In this document: in pieces, positions 24,373-32,040 of the stretch
Layout of the letters: each line of letters starts with the position of its first letter
How positions within the stretch are numbered: position 1 is the first letter of the stretch
Assembly (NCBI RefSeq): GCF_001528665.1
Contig: NZ_BBYJ01000026.1
Location: 62,001 to 126,000, forward strand
DNA: 64,000 nt
Direction: 5' to 3'
DNA from: Microtetraspora malaysiensis
Lineage (GTDB): Bacteria > Actinomycetota > Actinomycetes > Streptosporangiales > Streptosporangiaceae
Translations under genes and position numbers: made by a program
Notes under the pieces: model-generated
The model's input: the letters and a program-made list of their open reading frames with translations, nothing else
Told to the model about the DNA's origin: nothing
Database searches by the model: none

Positions 24373-26598
24373 CTACGACGACGCGGGGGCGCGGTGCGGG
24401 CCGTCGAGCGACTTCGCGAGATATTCGGCGGTATAGGTGGACGCGCGGGCCAGCTCGGCCGGGGTGCCCTCGAAGATCACCTCGCCGCCGTTCCGGCCGG
24501 CCTCCGGGCCCATGTCGATGACCCAGTCGGCATGCTTGACCACGTCGAGGTCGTGCTCCACCGCGATGACCGTGTTGCCCTCGTCCACCAGCCGGTCCAG
24601 CAGCGCCAGCAGGGTTTCGACGTCGGCCATGTGCAGCCCCGTGGTCGGCTCGTCGAACACGTACACCTTGCCGCGCTCGCGGAGCCGGTGCGCCAGCTTG
24701 AGCCGCTGCCGCTCCCCGCCCGACAGCGTGCTGAGGGGCTGCCCGAGCGTCAGGTAGCCCAGCCCCAGCTCGCCCAGCCTGCCGACGCCCGGCAGGTCGA
24801 ACTCCCGGGCCGCCTCGTCGGCCGTCATGGCGAGCACGTCCGCGATCGTCCGGCCGGCCACCGTGTACGACAGCGCCTCGGCGCCGTACCGGCTGCCCCC
24901 ACAGACGTCGCAGACCCGCGTGACCGGGTCCATGAACGCCAGGTCGGTCTTGATCTCGCCGCGCCCCTTGCACGCCGGGCACGCGCCGGTCGAGTTGAAG
25001 CTGAACATCCCCGGCTCCACCCGGTTGACCTCGGCGAACAACTTGCGCAACGCGTCCATGGCGTTCAGGTAGGTCGCCGGCGTCGAGCGGGGCGAGGCGG
25101 CGATGGCCGACTGGTCGATGACGATCGTGTCCGGGTGCCGGGCGACCAGCTCGCGCCGCATCAGGGTGCTCTTGCCCGACCCGGCCACGCCGGTGACGGC
25201 GGTGAGCACGCCGAGCGGCACCCGTACCGTGACGTTCTTGAGGTTGTGCGCATCGGCTCCCGCGACGGTCAGCCAGCCCGTCGGCGCGCGTACCGGCTCC
25301 TTGATCACGGTCGTCCGGCGCAGCATGCGGCCGGTCGGCGTGTCGGCGGCGGTCAGCCCGGCCACCGTGCCCTCGAACACCACGCGCCCGCCGTCGGCGC
25401 CCGCACCCGGCCCCAGGTCCACCACGTGGTCGGCCAGCCCGATCATGTGCCGGTCGTGCTCGACGACCAGCACGGTGTTGCCCTTGTCGCGCAGCTCCAC
25501 CAGGAGGTCGGCCAGCCGGTGCACGTCGCGCGGGTGCAGGCCCACGCTCGGCTCGTCGAAGATGTACGTCATGCCGGTCAGGCTGCTGCCCAGGTTGCGT
25601 ACCGTCTTGAGCCGCTGGGCCTCGCCGCCCGACAGCGTGGGCGTCTCACGGTCGAGGCTGAGATAGCCGAGGCCGATGGCGTCGATCCTGCGCAACGACT
25701 CCACGGCCGCCTCGGCGGCGGGGTCGGCCAGCCCCTCCAGCACGCCGATGAGGTCGGTGACCTCCATCCCGGCGTAGTCGGCGAGGTTGTGCCCGTCGAT
25801 CCTGGACGCCAGCGCCGCCGCGTTGAGCCTGGTCCCGCCGCACAGCGGGCAGGTGCGCTCGCGCAGCATCGGCCGGGCCTCCGGGTCGACCTCCTCGCGG
25901 GCGCGCTTGAGGTAGAGCCGGTCGAAGCGGAGCGCCACACCTTCGTAGGTGTTCTGGTACCTGCCCCGCCGCACCTTGAAGCCGCTGCCATACAGCAGGA
26001 GCTTGCGCTCCTCGTCGGTGAAGTCCCGCAGCGGCTTGTCCGGGTCGAACAGGCCGGACTCCGCGTAGATCTGCCAGGCGGCGCCGCCGATGGGGTGCAG
26101 GGCCAGCGCGCCCTGGTTGAGCGACAGGTCGGGGTCGATCAGCTTGTCGATGTCCAGCTCGATCTTCCGGCCCAGACCGTCGCACTCGGGGCACATGCCC
26201 TGCGGGTCGTTGAACGAGTACGCCGTCGTGGGGCCGGCCGACGGCTCGCCCCGGCGTGAGAACAGCACCCGCAGGACGGCGTGGACCTCCGTCATCGTCC
26301 CCACCGTCGAGCGCGCGCCGCCCCCGACCGGCTTCTGGTCCACCACCACGGCGGCGGTCAGGTTCGCCATGCGCTCGGCGCGCGGCCGCTCGTGCTTGGG
26401 CAGCCGGTGCCGCAGGAACGCGCTGAACGTCTCGTTGAGCTGGCGCTGCGACTCCACCGCGATCGTGCCGAAGACGATCGACGACTTGCCCGAACCGGAC
26501 ACGCCGGTGAAGACCGTGATGCGTTCTTTCGGCAGCCGCAGCGAGACGTTCTTCAGGTTGTTCTGCCGCAGGCCGCTGAGCATGATGTCGCGCGACAC
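24373..26598 (-). CDS. UvrA-like ABC ATPase (excinuclease subunit A paralogue)
   Basis: 741 residues from GTG 26598 (GGGGGA 5 bases upstream). Two ABC modules: Walker A GVSGSGKSS and GVAGSGKST; signatures LSGGEAQR and LSGGERQR; Walker B YIFDEPSVGLH and YVFDEPTTGLH. Zinc-finger Cys pairs (CPEC, CPLCGG, CPAC, CDVCGG) are retained. At about 740 residues it lacks the UvrB-binding insert of full UvrA (~950), matching the short UvrA2/DrrC group linked to resistance to DNA-binding drugs. The divergent TetR gene and the palindrome between them suggest ligand-induced expression. Confidence 0.87.
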   Translation of the reverse strand: MSRDIMLSGLRQNNLKNVSLRLPKERITVFTGVSGSGKSSIVFGTIAVESQRQLNETFSAFLRHRLPKHERPRAERMANLTAAVVVDQKPVGGGARSTVGTMTEVHAVLRVLFSRRGEPSAGPTTAYSFNDPQGMCPECDGLGRKIELDIDKLIDPDLSLNQGALALHPIGGAAWQIYAESGLFDPDKPLRDFTDEERKLLLYGSGFKVRRGRYQNTYEGVALRFDRLYLKRAREEVDPEARPMLRERTCPLCGGTRLNAAALASRIDGHNLADYAGMEVTDLIGVLEGLADPAAEAAVESLRRIDAIGLGYLSLDRETPTLSGGEAQRLKTVRNLGSSLTGMTYIFDEPSVGLHPRDVHRLADLLVELRDKGNTVLVVEHDRHMIGLADHVVDLGPGAGADGGRVVFEGTVAGLTAADTPTGRMLRRTTVIKEPVRAPTGWLTVAGADAHNLKNVTVRVPLGVLTAVTGVAGSGKSTLMRRELVARHPDTIVIDQSAIAASPRSTPATYLNAMDALRKLFAEVNRVEPGMFSFNSTGACPACKGRGEIKTDLAFMDPVTRVCDVCGGSRYGAEALSYTVAGRTIADVLAMTADEAAREFDLPGVGRLGELGLGYLTLGQPLSTLSGGERQRLKLAHRLRERGKVYVFDEPTTGLHMADVETLLALLDRLVDEGNTVIAVEHDLDVVKHADWVIDMGPEAGRNGGEVIFEGTPAELARASTYTAEYLAKSLDGPHRAPASS

Positions 26599-26621
26599 GC
26601 TATCCCCCATAGGTATGGCTA

Positions 26622-26643
26622 CTAGCATTAGCCTAAGCTATAG
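26622..26643. promoter_or_regulatory. imperfect TetR operator between divergent genes
   Basis: The 48-bp gap holds CTAGCATTAGCCTAAGCTAT: inner TTAG-C-CTAA and outer TAGC/GCTA arms offset by one base. Typical location for a TetR repressor controlling itself and the UvrA-like gene. Confidence 0.55.
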
Positions 26644-26646
26644 CCC

Positions 26647-27267
26647 ATGGCTGATATTCCCGACCGTAGATCGCGCCGCCGGAACGAGACCAAGGCCGAG
26701 ATCCTCGCCATCGCCCTGGATGTGATGGCGGAGGAGGGCGTCGCGGGACTGAGTCTGGCCACCGTGGCCCGGCGGCTCGGCGTCCGGCCGCCGTCCCTGT
26801 ACAAGTACTTCTCGTCCCGGCACGCCGTGTACGACGCGCTGTTCAAGAAAGGGCAGGAGGGCTACCTGGACGCGACGCTCCGGGCCGCCGAGCCGTACGA
26901 GCCCGGCCTGGCCGCCATGGGCGCCGCGCTGGAGGCCGGCGCCCGGTGGATCATGGCCAACCAGGTCCTCGCCCAGCTGCTGTTCTGGCGGCCGGTGCCC
27001 GGCTTCACGCCGTCACCGGAGGCGTACGCGCCGGCCCTGGCCACGCACGAGCACTTCACGGCGTTGATCCGCGGCGCCGTGGAGCGGGGCGAGCTGCACC
27101 CGGACGCCGCGGGCGAGGAGGGCCTCGACCTGGCCGCCAGCCTGATCGCCGGGGTCGTCTCCCAGCAGCTCGGCAACCAGCCCGGCGTCACGTACGAGGA
27201 GGCCCGCTTCACCCGGCTCGTCCCGCGGCTCACCCGGATCTTCGCCGCCGCGTACCCGCCCCGCTGA
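26647..27267 (+). CDS. TetR-family regulator
   Basis: 206 residues. The DNA-binding domain spans about 10-60 (AEILAIALDVMAEEGVAGLSLATVARRLGVRPPSLYKYFSSRHAVYDALF). The rest is a TetR ligand/dimer domain with a WHG-like stretch (GARWIMANQVLAQLLFWRPVPGF). ATG 26647 lies 4 bases from the operator-like palindrome, so the mRNA is probably leaderless. Divergent from the UvrA-like ATPase, which it likely represses. Confidence 0.85.
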   Translation: MADIPDRRSRRRNETKAEILAIALDVMAEEGVAGLSLATVARRLGVRPPSLYKYFSSRHAVYDALFKKGQEGYLDATLRAAEPYEPGLAAMGAALEAGARWIMANQVLAQLLFWRPVPGFTPSPEAYAPALATHEHFTALIRGAVERGELHPDAAGEEGLDLAASLIAGVVSQQLGNQPGVTYEEARFTRLVPRLTRIFAAAYPPR

Positions 27268-27303
27268 TCCGCCCCGCACCTCCGGGCCACCCCAACTCCG
27301 CGC

Positions 27304-28239
27304 TCAGCCGAAACTGGGGGCCGTCGCCGTGGCGTTCAGCGCCTTGACGATCGTGCGTTCCTCGTACTCGAAGTGCGTCTCCAACTGGACGGCCAGGCGT
27401 TCCAGTTCGCCGCGCAGCCGGACGGGGTCGCTCTCGCCGGGGACGAACCCGTCGACCAGCCGCCGGATCTCGTCCTGCAGGCGCGCGACCACCACGTGCT
27501 CCTGGCCGAGTTCGGTCAACGCCGGGGCGAGGCCCGGGAACTGTTTCGCCAGTATCGGGAACACGGCCATGTCCTCGCCGGTGTGGTGCTTCTTCAGCAC
27601 ACCGCAGAACTCCATGCAGTGCGTGCGCATCTGCTGCGCCAGGTCCGGCTTCGGCCGCTCAAGTGTGGCGGGCTCCGCGCCGGCGATCAGGTCGTCGACC
27701 TGGCGGCGCAGGTCGTCGAGCTCCTTGCGCAGCCAGTCGTGGACCTCGACGATCCAGTCGCCCATGCCCTTGACCCGCTCGGCGCCCGGCTCGGGGCCAA
27801 CCCGGTGCAGCACGACCACGGGGATCACCCGGGTGGTCTTGGCCTGGTAGTCGCCGTAGCCAGGGGCCACCTCGACGACCTTCGCGAAGAGCTTGTCGCG
27901 CTCCTCCCCGTCCGGGATGGAGGCGATCGCCTCGTACGTCTCGGTGCCGACCTCAACGGTCACCATGGGGTTCTTCCTGATGTTGTGGTACCAGGCCGGG
28001 TGGGTGGGCGCGCCGAACATCGACGCGACCACGAGGGTTTCACCGTCGATCTCGACCTTGGCCAGCGGGCTCGTCCGCGGCTTGCCGGTCTTGGCGCCCG
28101 TGGTGGTCAGTAGGAGCAGTTGTGCCCCTTCGAACATCCCACCGACTTTGCCGTTGTTCTCCCGGAACTCCTTGATGACGCTCTGCTGAAAGGCGTCGGC
28201 GTCGAAGTCCTTGTACTTTTCGGGCGGTTCCTGGGTCAC
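27304..28239 (-). CDS. F420-dependent nitroreductase-like domain fused to a hemerythrin-like domain
   Basis: 311 residues from GTG 28239 (GGAAGGAA upstream). Residues about 1-140 match the DDN/DUF385 deazaflavin-dependent nitroreductase family (LLLLTTTGAKTGKPRTSPL, ASMFGAPTHPAWYHNIRKNPMVTVEVG). Residues about 155-305 are a hemerythrin HHE cation-binding domain with His/Glu ligands in MRTHCMEFCGVLKKHHTGEDMAVFP, GQEHVVV and LETHFEYEERTI. The fusion suggests a cytoplasmic F420H2-linked redox enzyme with a di-iron or metal sensor/scavenger arm. The window holds no other F420 gene. Confidence 0.85.
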   Translation of the reverse strand: MTQEPPEKYKDFDADAFQQSVIKEFRENNGKVGGMFEGAQLLLLTTTGAKTGKPRTSPLAKVEIDGETLVVASMFGAPTHPAWYHNIRKNPMVTVEVGTETYEAIASIPDGEERDKLFAKVVEVAPGYGDYQAKTTRVIPVVVLHRVGPEPGAERVKGMGDWIVEVHDWLRKELDDLRRQVDDLIAGAEPATLERPKPDLAQQMRTHCMEFCGVLKKHHTGEDMAVFPILAKQFPGLAPALTELGQEHVVVARLQDEIRRLVDGFVPGESDPVRLRGELERLAVQLETHFEYEERTIVKALNATATAPSFG

Positions 28240-28585
28240 GCAGTAGTTCCTTCCGGATCAATCCTTTGGATGGATTGGAGGCGGGAGACCACCACGAGCC
28301 GACACAAAAAAACCCCACAGGCCGTACTTGCACTGGAGACGCAGCACAGAACCCCCTTTTTGAGGGGTGCCATAACGGCGAGAGAGTCGGAAGACGTGCC
28401 GATCTCTGCGGTGGCTTGAAAAGCCGCTACCTCCATGCAGTAGGCCCATACGGGGCTCGCCGCCGAGGCTAACGTAAAGCGTGTCGCCTGTGCAAGGTGT
28501 TACCCGTGTGCTCGGTCGACGTGACGCAGGGGAAGTAGTCTACGATCAAGATCAGCATCTCCCCCCGACCCTAAGGATCGCTACC
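28240..28585. other. intergenic region between divergent genes
   Basis: The 346-bp gap separates the nitroreductase-hemerythrin gene and a spore-associated-protein-like gene. A small hairpin ACCCC/GGGGT with a T-rich loop sits at 28351-28368. Base composition is lower in GC than around it. No gene was recognised. Confidence 0.4.
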
Positions 28586-29035
28586 TTGTCCCTCCGCACC
28601 AAAATCCAAGCGGGTCTCGCCTGCACAATCATCGCCGCCGCCACGGTCATGACGGCAGCCAGCCCCGCCGCGGCCACCGGCGGAACGTGCGGCTCCGGAT
28701 ACAACTTCCTGAAGTCGTATCCGCTGAAAAGCATCTTCACCAGCACCGTCCCCGGAGATCTCAGCATCTACTACAGTCCTTCCACGGGAAATAATTGCGC
28801 CATCACCCGAGTGAGGGCGGCATGGGACGGCAAGGCACAGAATGTGTATGTCTCACTGGGCGACGGCAGGGCCTCGTACGTAGTGGACCCGCCGAGCGGC
28901 AGCACCAAGAATTACCACTATTACGCGGGGCCGGTTTACAAATACCTGAAGGGGAAGTGCGTTTATACCGTGGGGTATTTGGAGTATGGCGGATACGAAT
29001 ACTCCGCGCACGCCGATGGGGTTCACTGCGGATAA
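28586..29035 (+). CDS. secreted spore-associated protein A-like protein (divergent member)
   Basis: 149 residues from TTG 28586, preceded by AAGGATC. A Sec signal peptide (LRTKIQAGLACTIIAAATVMTAASPAAATG) leads to a small mature domain. The four Cys fall exactly as in the three tandem paralogues at 37.9-39.2 kb: GTCGSGYNFLKS, GNNCAIT, GKCVYT and a terminal HCG. SapA-type proteins coat or are released with Streptomyces spores; function is unclear. It is shorter in one loop and more Tyr-rich than the others and stands 9 kb away from them. Confidence 0.7.
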   Translation: MSLRTKIQAGLACTIIAAATVMTAASPAAATGGTCGSGYNFLKSYPLKSIFTSTVPGDLSIYYSPSTGNNCAITRVRAAWDGKAQNVYVSLGDGRASYVVDPPSGSTKNYHYYAGPVYKYLKGKCVYTVGYLEYGGYEYSAHADGVHCG

Positions 29036-29150
29036 TCCCGGGCTCCTCGACGTAAAGAAGTTGTATTCCGTCGACTGAATCGGGAAAGTCTACGTACGGT
29101 CGCGGTTTCGTGTGGGCTCCGGCGCCGGCCGGCACAGGCGACTCCCGACA

Positions 29151-29188
29151 AGGTCGGGCAGAACGGTGAAGCCACTTCTGCCCGACCT
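29151..29188. terminator. perfect 13-bp stem-loop
   Basis: AGGTCGGGCAGAA pairs with TTCTGCCCGACCT around a 12-base loop, 115 bp after the spore-associated-like gene. No T-tract follows; may act as a transcription terminator or an mRNA 3' stabiliser. Confidence 0.5.
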
Positions 29189-29290
29189 TCCGACCGTCCA
29201 CCCACGCAAGGGGCCGCACATCTTCGGCGGAGTAGGGCGTCGCGTACGGCGTGGCCGAGGCGACCAGCCGCCCCAAGCGCAGGTCACGCG

Positions 29291-29330
29291 CGCGCCGCCG
29301 ACCCCGTCGACCCCGCGCTGTTGGCCCGCT
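29291..29330 (+). repeat. 40-base near-copy of part of the sigma-factor gene
   Basis: Bases 29291-29330 match 30689-30728 in the downstream ECF sigma gene at 39 of 40 positions (shared core CGCCGACCCCGTCGACCC). In the gene this encodes ARAADPVDPALLAR, the linker to the SnoaL-like domain. Likely debris of a duplicated or rearranged sigma gene. Confidence 0.7.
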
Positions 29331-29538
29331 GTATCCGCTTCCGCATCACAGCAGGTCGACCCTGCAGACCCGCGACGCGGGCCTGCCGGGCAGTTGCCGT
29401 GAGTCGCACGCACTGCATGGACGAGACTCATGCGGCACTCTCTGTCTCGTGAATGCTATGGCAACGCCGTAGATCCTGCCGCTAATGCGATGGAAGATCG
29501 GCATTCTGGATCGTAAATGCGGAATGTATGGTTGGGCA

Positions 29539-29745
29539 GTGACGACGTTTCGGATCAGCGAGGCCGCGGTGCTGCTCGGGGTCGGCTCCGACACCGTCCG
29601 CCGCTGGATGGACGCGGGCCGACTGAATGTCGGGCGTGACCAGCAGGGCCACCGGCAGATCGACGGCGCCACCGTGCTTGTCACCCCCGGCCAACAGATC
29701 CGGGCGTCGGTCAAAGCCACCGAGACGCATGCCCACCCGGCATGA
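29539..29745 (+). CDS. short MerR/excisionase-type HTH protein, ModE/TOBE-like with internal loss
   Basis: 68 residues from GTG 29539. FRISEAAVLLGVGSDTVRRWMDAGRLNVGRDQQGHRQIDG is a winged-helix DNA-binding segment of the type found before a molybdate-binding TOBE domain. The tail TVLVTPGQQIRASVKATETHA resembles only the last strand of a TOBE domain (PGxxVxAxVKATxV). The body of the TOBE domain is missing, so the protein may be a trimmed regulator or anti-sense remnant. The start is uncertain (ATGs at 29485 and 29527 are also in frame). Coupled to the next ORF by ATGA. Confidence 0.55.
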   Translation: MTTFRISEAAVLLGVGSDTVRRWMDAGRLNVGRDQQGHRQIDGATVLVTPGQQIRASVKATETHAHPA

Positions 29746-29999
29746 AGACGCCGCAGGACGACCACCACGAGTGCAACGCGATCTGTCTCGGCGGTCCCTG
29801 CCACGGCATGCTGACCCACATCGATCAGGACATCGGCATCCTGTTCGTCCCTGTGCCTCGGTGCTCGCCCGACGAGCCCGAGACACACGCGCGCTACCGC
29901 GTCACCCGCGAACGGGTGAGCTACCACGGCCACGCCGAGCCATACGTTGCCCTGCACTGGGCCGACCCGCACCGCTCGTGCGGTCAGCCGCAGACCTGA
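29742..29999 (+). CDS. small hypothetical protein
   Basis: 85 residues, overlapping the previous stop by ATGA. Contains CLGGPCHGMLTHIDQDIGILFVPVP, a pattern like the GGPxDG-type small proteins found on actinobacterial mobile elements, and a second half with RYRVTRERVSYHGHAEPYVALHW. Three Cys and several His; no membrane segment. Function unknown. Low GC bias at the N-terminus and the pairing with a trimmed HTH protein suggest mobile-element cargo. Confidence 0.5.
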   Translation: MKTPQDDHHECNAICLGGPCHGMLTHIDQDIGILFVPVPRCSPDEPETHARYRVTRERVSYHGHAEPYVALHWADPHRSCGQPQT

Positions 30000-30124
30000 T
30001 CACCAGACCAGAGCCGGATGTCGGTGACCTGGCTGACATGATCGCCTCGCGCCGCGGCATCGAGCGGCGCTTCTCGACACTGAGCCAGGCGGGCATGCCC
30101 AGCCGGCACCGGTAGCCTGCGCCC

Positions 30125-31081
30125 ATGGCCATGGGCGACCCGACGGGGACGGATCTCAACCGCTATCGCGGGGAACTGACCGGCTACTGCTACCGGATGC
30201 TCGGCTCACCGTTCGAGGCGGAGGACGCGGTGCAGGAGACACTGCTCCGGGCCTGGCGCGGCCTGGCGGCCTACGACGAGCGGCGGGCCTCGCTGCGAAC
30301 CTGGCTCTACCGCATCGCCACCAACATCTGCCTGGACATCCTCAGGAGCGCCGCGCGCCGGGCCCGCCCCATGGACCTCGGGCCGGCCGCGCAGGGGCCG
30401 GATCTGGGCGCGCCGCTGCCCGAACACGCCTGGGTGCAGCCCGCGCCCGACGCGCTCGTCCTGCCGGCCGCCGCCGATCCGGCGGCGGCGGCCGTGGCGC
30501 GGGAGACGGTCGGCCTGGCGTTCGTCGCGGCGCTGCAGGTCCTGTCGCCGCGGCAGCGGGCGGTGCTGATCCTGCGTGACGTCCTGTGCTGGCGGGCCGC
30601 CGAGGTCGCGACGCTGCTCGGCACGACGGTCGCCGCGGTGAACAGCGCGCTGCAGCGCGCGCGGGCCGCCCTTCCCGCCGGGCCCGCACGCGCCGCCGAC
30701 CCCGTCGACCCCGCGCTGCTGGCCCGCTATGTGGACGCCTTCGAGCGGTACGACGTGGCGGCGCTGGTCGCGCTGCTGCGCGAGGACGCGACGATGTCGA
30801 TGCCTCCGTTCGCGTGGTGGCTGCGCGGCAGGGACGCGATCGAGCGGGCGCTGGTCGCCTCGGGTGGGCCGTGCGCGGGGTCCCGGCTGGTGCCCGTGGC
30901 GGCCAACGGAACGGCCGCGTTCGGGCACTACCTGCCGGACGGCGCCGGCGGATACCAGAGGTTCGGATTCGTCGTCCTGGAGATCGAGGGCGCACGCGTG
31001 GGGTCGACGACCTCCTACCTCGGCGACACCCGGCTGTTCGACCTTTTCGGCCTGCCGGACTCACCTCCCGCGATGAGTTAG
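30125..31081 (+). CDS. ECF-type RNA polymerase sigma factor with C-terminal SnoaL-like domain
   Basis: 318 residues. Region 2 is GELTGYCYRMLGSPFEAEDAVQETLLRAWRGLAAYDERRASLRTWLYRIATNICLDILR; region 4 is ALQVLSPRQRAVLILRDVLCWRAAEVATLLGTTVAAVNSALQRARAAL. After the linker, residues about 200-318 form a SnoaL/NTF2-like domain (YVDAFERYDVAALVALLREDATMSMPPFAWWLRGRDAI), as in SigG/SigJ/ECF41-related sigma factors where the tail replaces an anti-sigma factor. No anti-sigma gene adjoins. An alpha/beta hydrolase follows 57 bp later and is a likely target or partner. Confidence 0.9.
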   Translation: MAMGDPTGTDLNRYRGELTGYCYRMLGSPFEAEDAVQETLLRAWRGLAAYDERRASLRTWLYRIATNICLDILRSAARRARPMDLGPAAQGPDLGAPLPEHAWVQPAPDALVLPAAADPAAAAVARETVGLAFVAALQVLSPRQRAVLILRDVLCWRAAEVATLLGTTVAAVNSALQRARAALPAGPARAADPVDPALLARYVDAFERYDVAALVALLREDATMSMPPFAWWLRGRDAIERALVASGGPCAGSRLVPVAANGTAAFGHYLPDGAGGYQRFGFVVLEIEGARVGSTTSYLGDTRLFDLFGLPDSPPAMS

Positions 31082-31138
31082 GGGCGGCCGCGTCGTACAC
31101 CCTCCGACCGACCGGTTCAGCGAGAGGAACGATGTCCC

Positions 31139-31918
31139 ATGGCCGACTACATCGAGATCAACGGGATCCCCACCTGGTACGACGAACGGGGGTCCGGCGC
31201 CGAGGCCCTGGTGCTGCTGCACGGCGGCTTCAGCGACTCCAGGGACTTCGCCGGCAACCTGGACACGCTCACCGACCGCTTCACCGTCTTCATGCCCGAC
31301 CGGCGCGGGCACGGACGCACGCCCGACGCGCCCGGGCCGATCACGCTGCCCCTCCTGGTCGAGGACGCGATCGCGTTCTGCGAGTTCGCCGTCAAGAAGA
31401 CCGGCGGCCGCGTCAACCTCGCCGGATACAGCTTCGGCGGCACGATCGCGCTGGCGGTCGCACTGCGCCGCCCCGACCTGGTGCGCGCACTGGTGTTGAT
31501 CAGCACGGCGTTCCACCACGAGGGCATGATCATCGCGCCGTCCGGCGACGGGAGCGCGATGCCGGAGCAGGTCGTCGCCGCGTACGCCGAGGTCTCCCCG
31601 GACGGGCGGGACCACTTCCCGGTGGTGGCCGCGAAGATCATGGCGGGGATCGCGGCGGAGCCCCTGGCCCTGACCGAGGCCGAGGTGTCCGCGGTCGCGG
31701 CCCGCACGCTAGTGATGGCGGCCGACGACGACATCGTCCACCTGGAGCACGTGCTGGCCCTGTATCGGGCGATCCCCGACGCCGAGCTGGCCGTGGTGCC
31801 GGGCGCCTCGCACGTGCTCCTGCACGAGAAGCCCGCGCTGTGCGCCCGACTGGTCGGCGATTTCCTCACCCTTCCCGCCGGCCCCACCTACCTGCCCGTC
31901 CGCCGCGGGGGCCGATGA
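31139..31918 (+). CDS. alpha/beta hydrolase downstream of the sigma factor
   Basis: 259 residues with AGAGGAACG before ATG 31139. Oxyanion strand LVLLHGGFSDSRDF, nucleophile elbow LAGYSFGGTIAL (Ser), acid in LVMAADDDIVHLEH and His in GASHVLLHEKP complete the catalytic triad. A cytoplasmic esterase/peroxidase-like hydrolase; substrate unknown. Close spacing to the ECF sigma gene implies co-transcription, a pairing also seen around SigG-like factors. Confidence 0.87.
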   Translation: MADYIEINGIPTWYDERGSGAEALVLLHGGFSDSRDFAGNLDTLTDRFTVFMPDRRGHGRTPDAPGPITLPLLVEDAIAFCEFAVKKTGGRVNLAGYSFGGTIALAVALRRPDLVRALVLISTAFHHEGMIIAPSGDGSAMPEQVVAAYAEVSPDGRDHFPVVAAKIMAGIAAEPLALTEAEVSAVAARTLVMAADDDIVHLEHVLALYRAIPDAELAVVPGASHVLLHEKPALCARLVGDFLTLPAGPTYLPVRRGGR

Positions 31919-32040
31919 CGGGTCCGCCCCCCGCGTTCCCTTCCCGTGCTCCCCCGGCGCATCCTGGCAGGAGGAGCGAACCCGGATGGCGGCCACGGCG
32001 ACGCGGCCGGCCGCCATCCAGCGGATAGGCGGTAACGGCG

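Larger units (their letters stand above)
29036..29538. other. 503-bp region without an intact gene
   Basis: Holds a strong 13-bp stem-loop (29151-29188) and a 40-base near-copy of part of the sigma-factor gene (29291-29330), listed separately. No intact gene or RNA was recognised. Confidence 0.5.

Noticed and set aside
28351-28368. Hairpin ACCCC/GGGGT in the intergenic gap as a terminator
   Set aside because: Short stem with large loop and not directly after either gene; kept only as a note.
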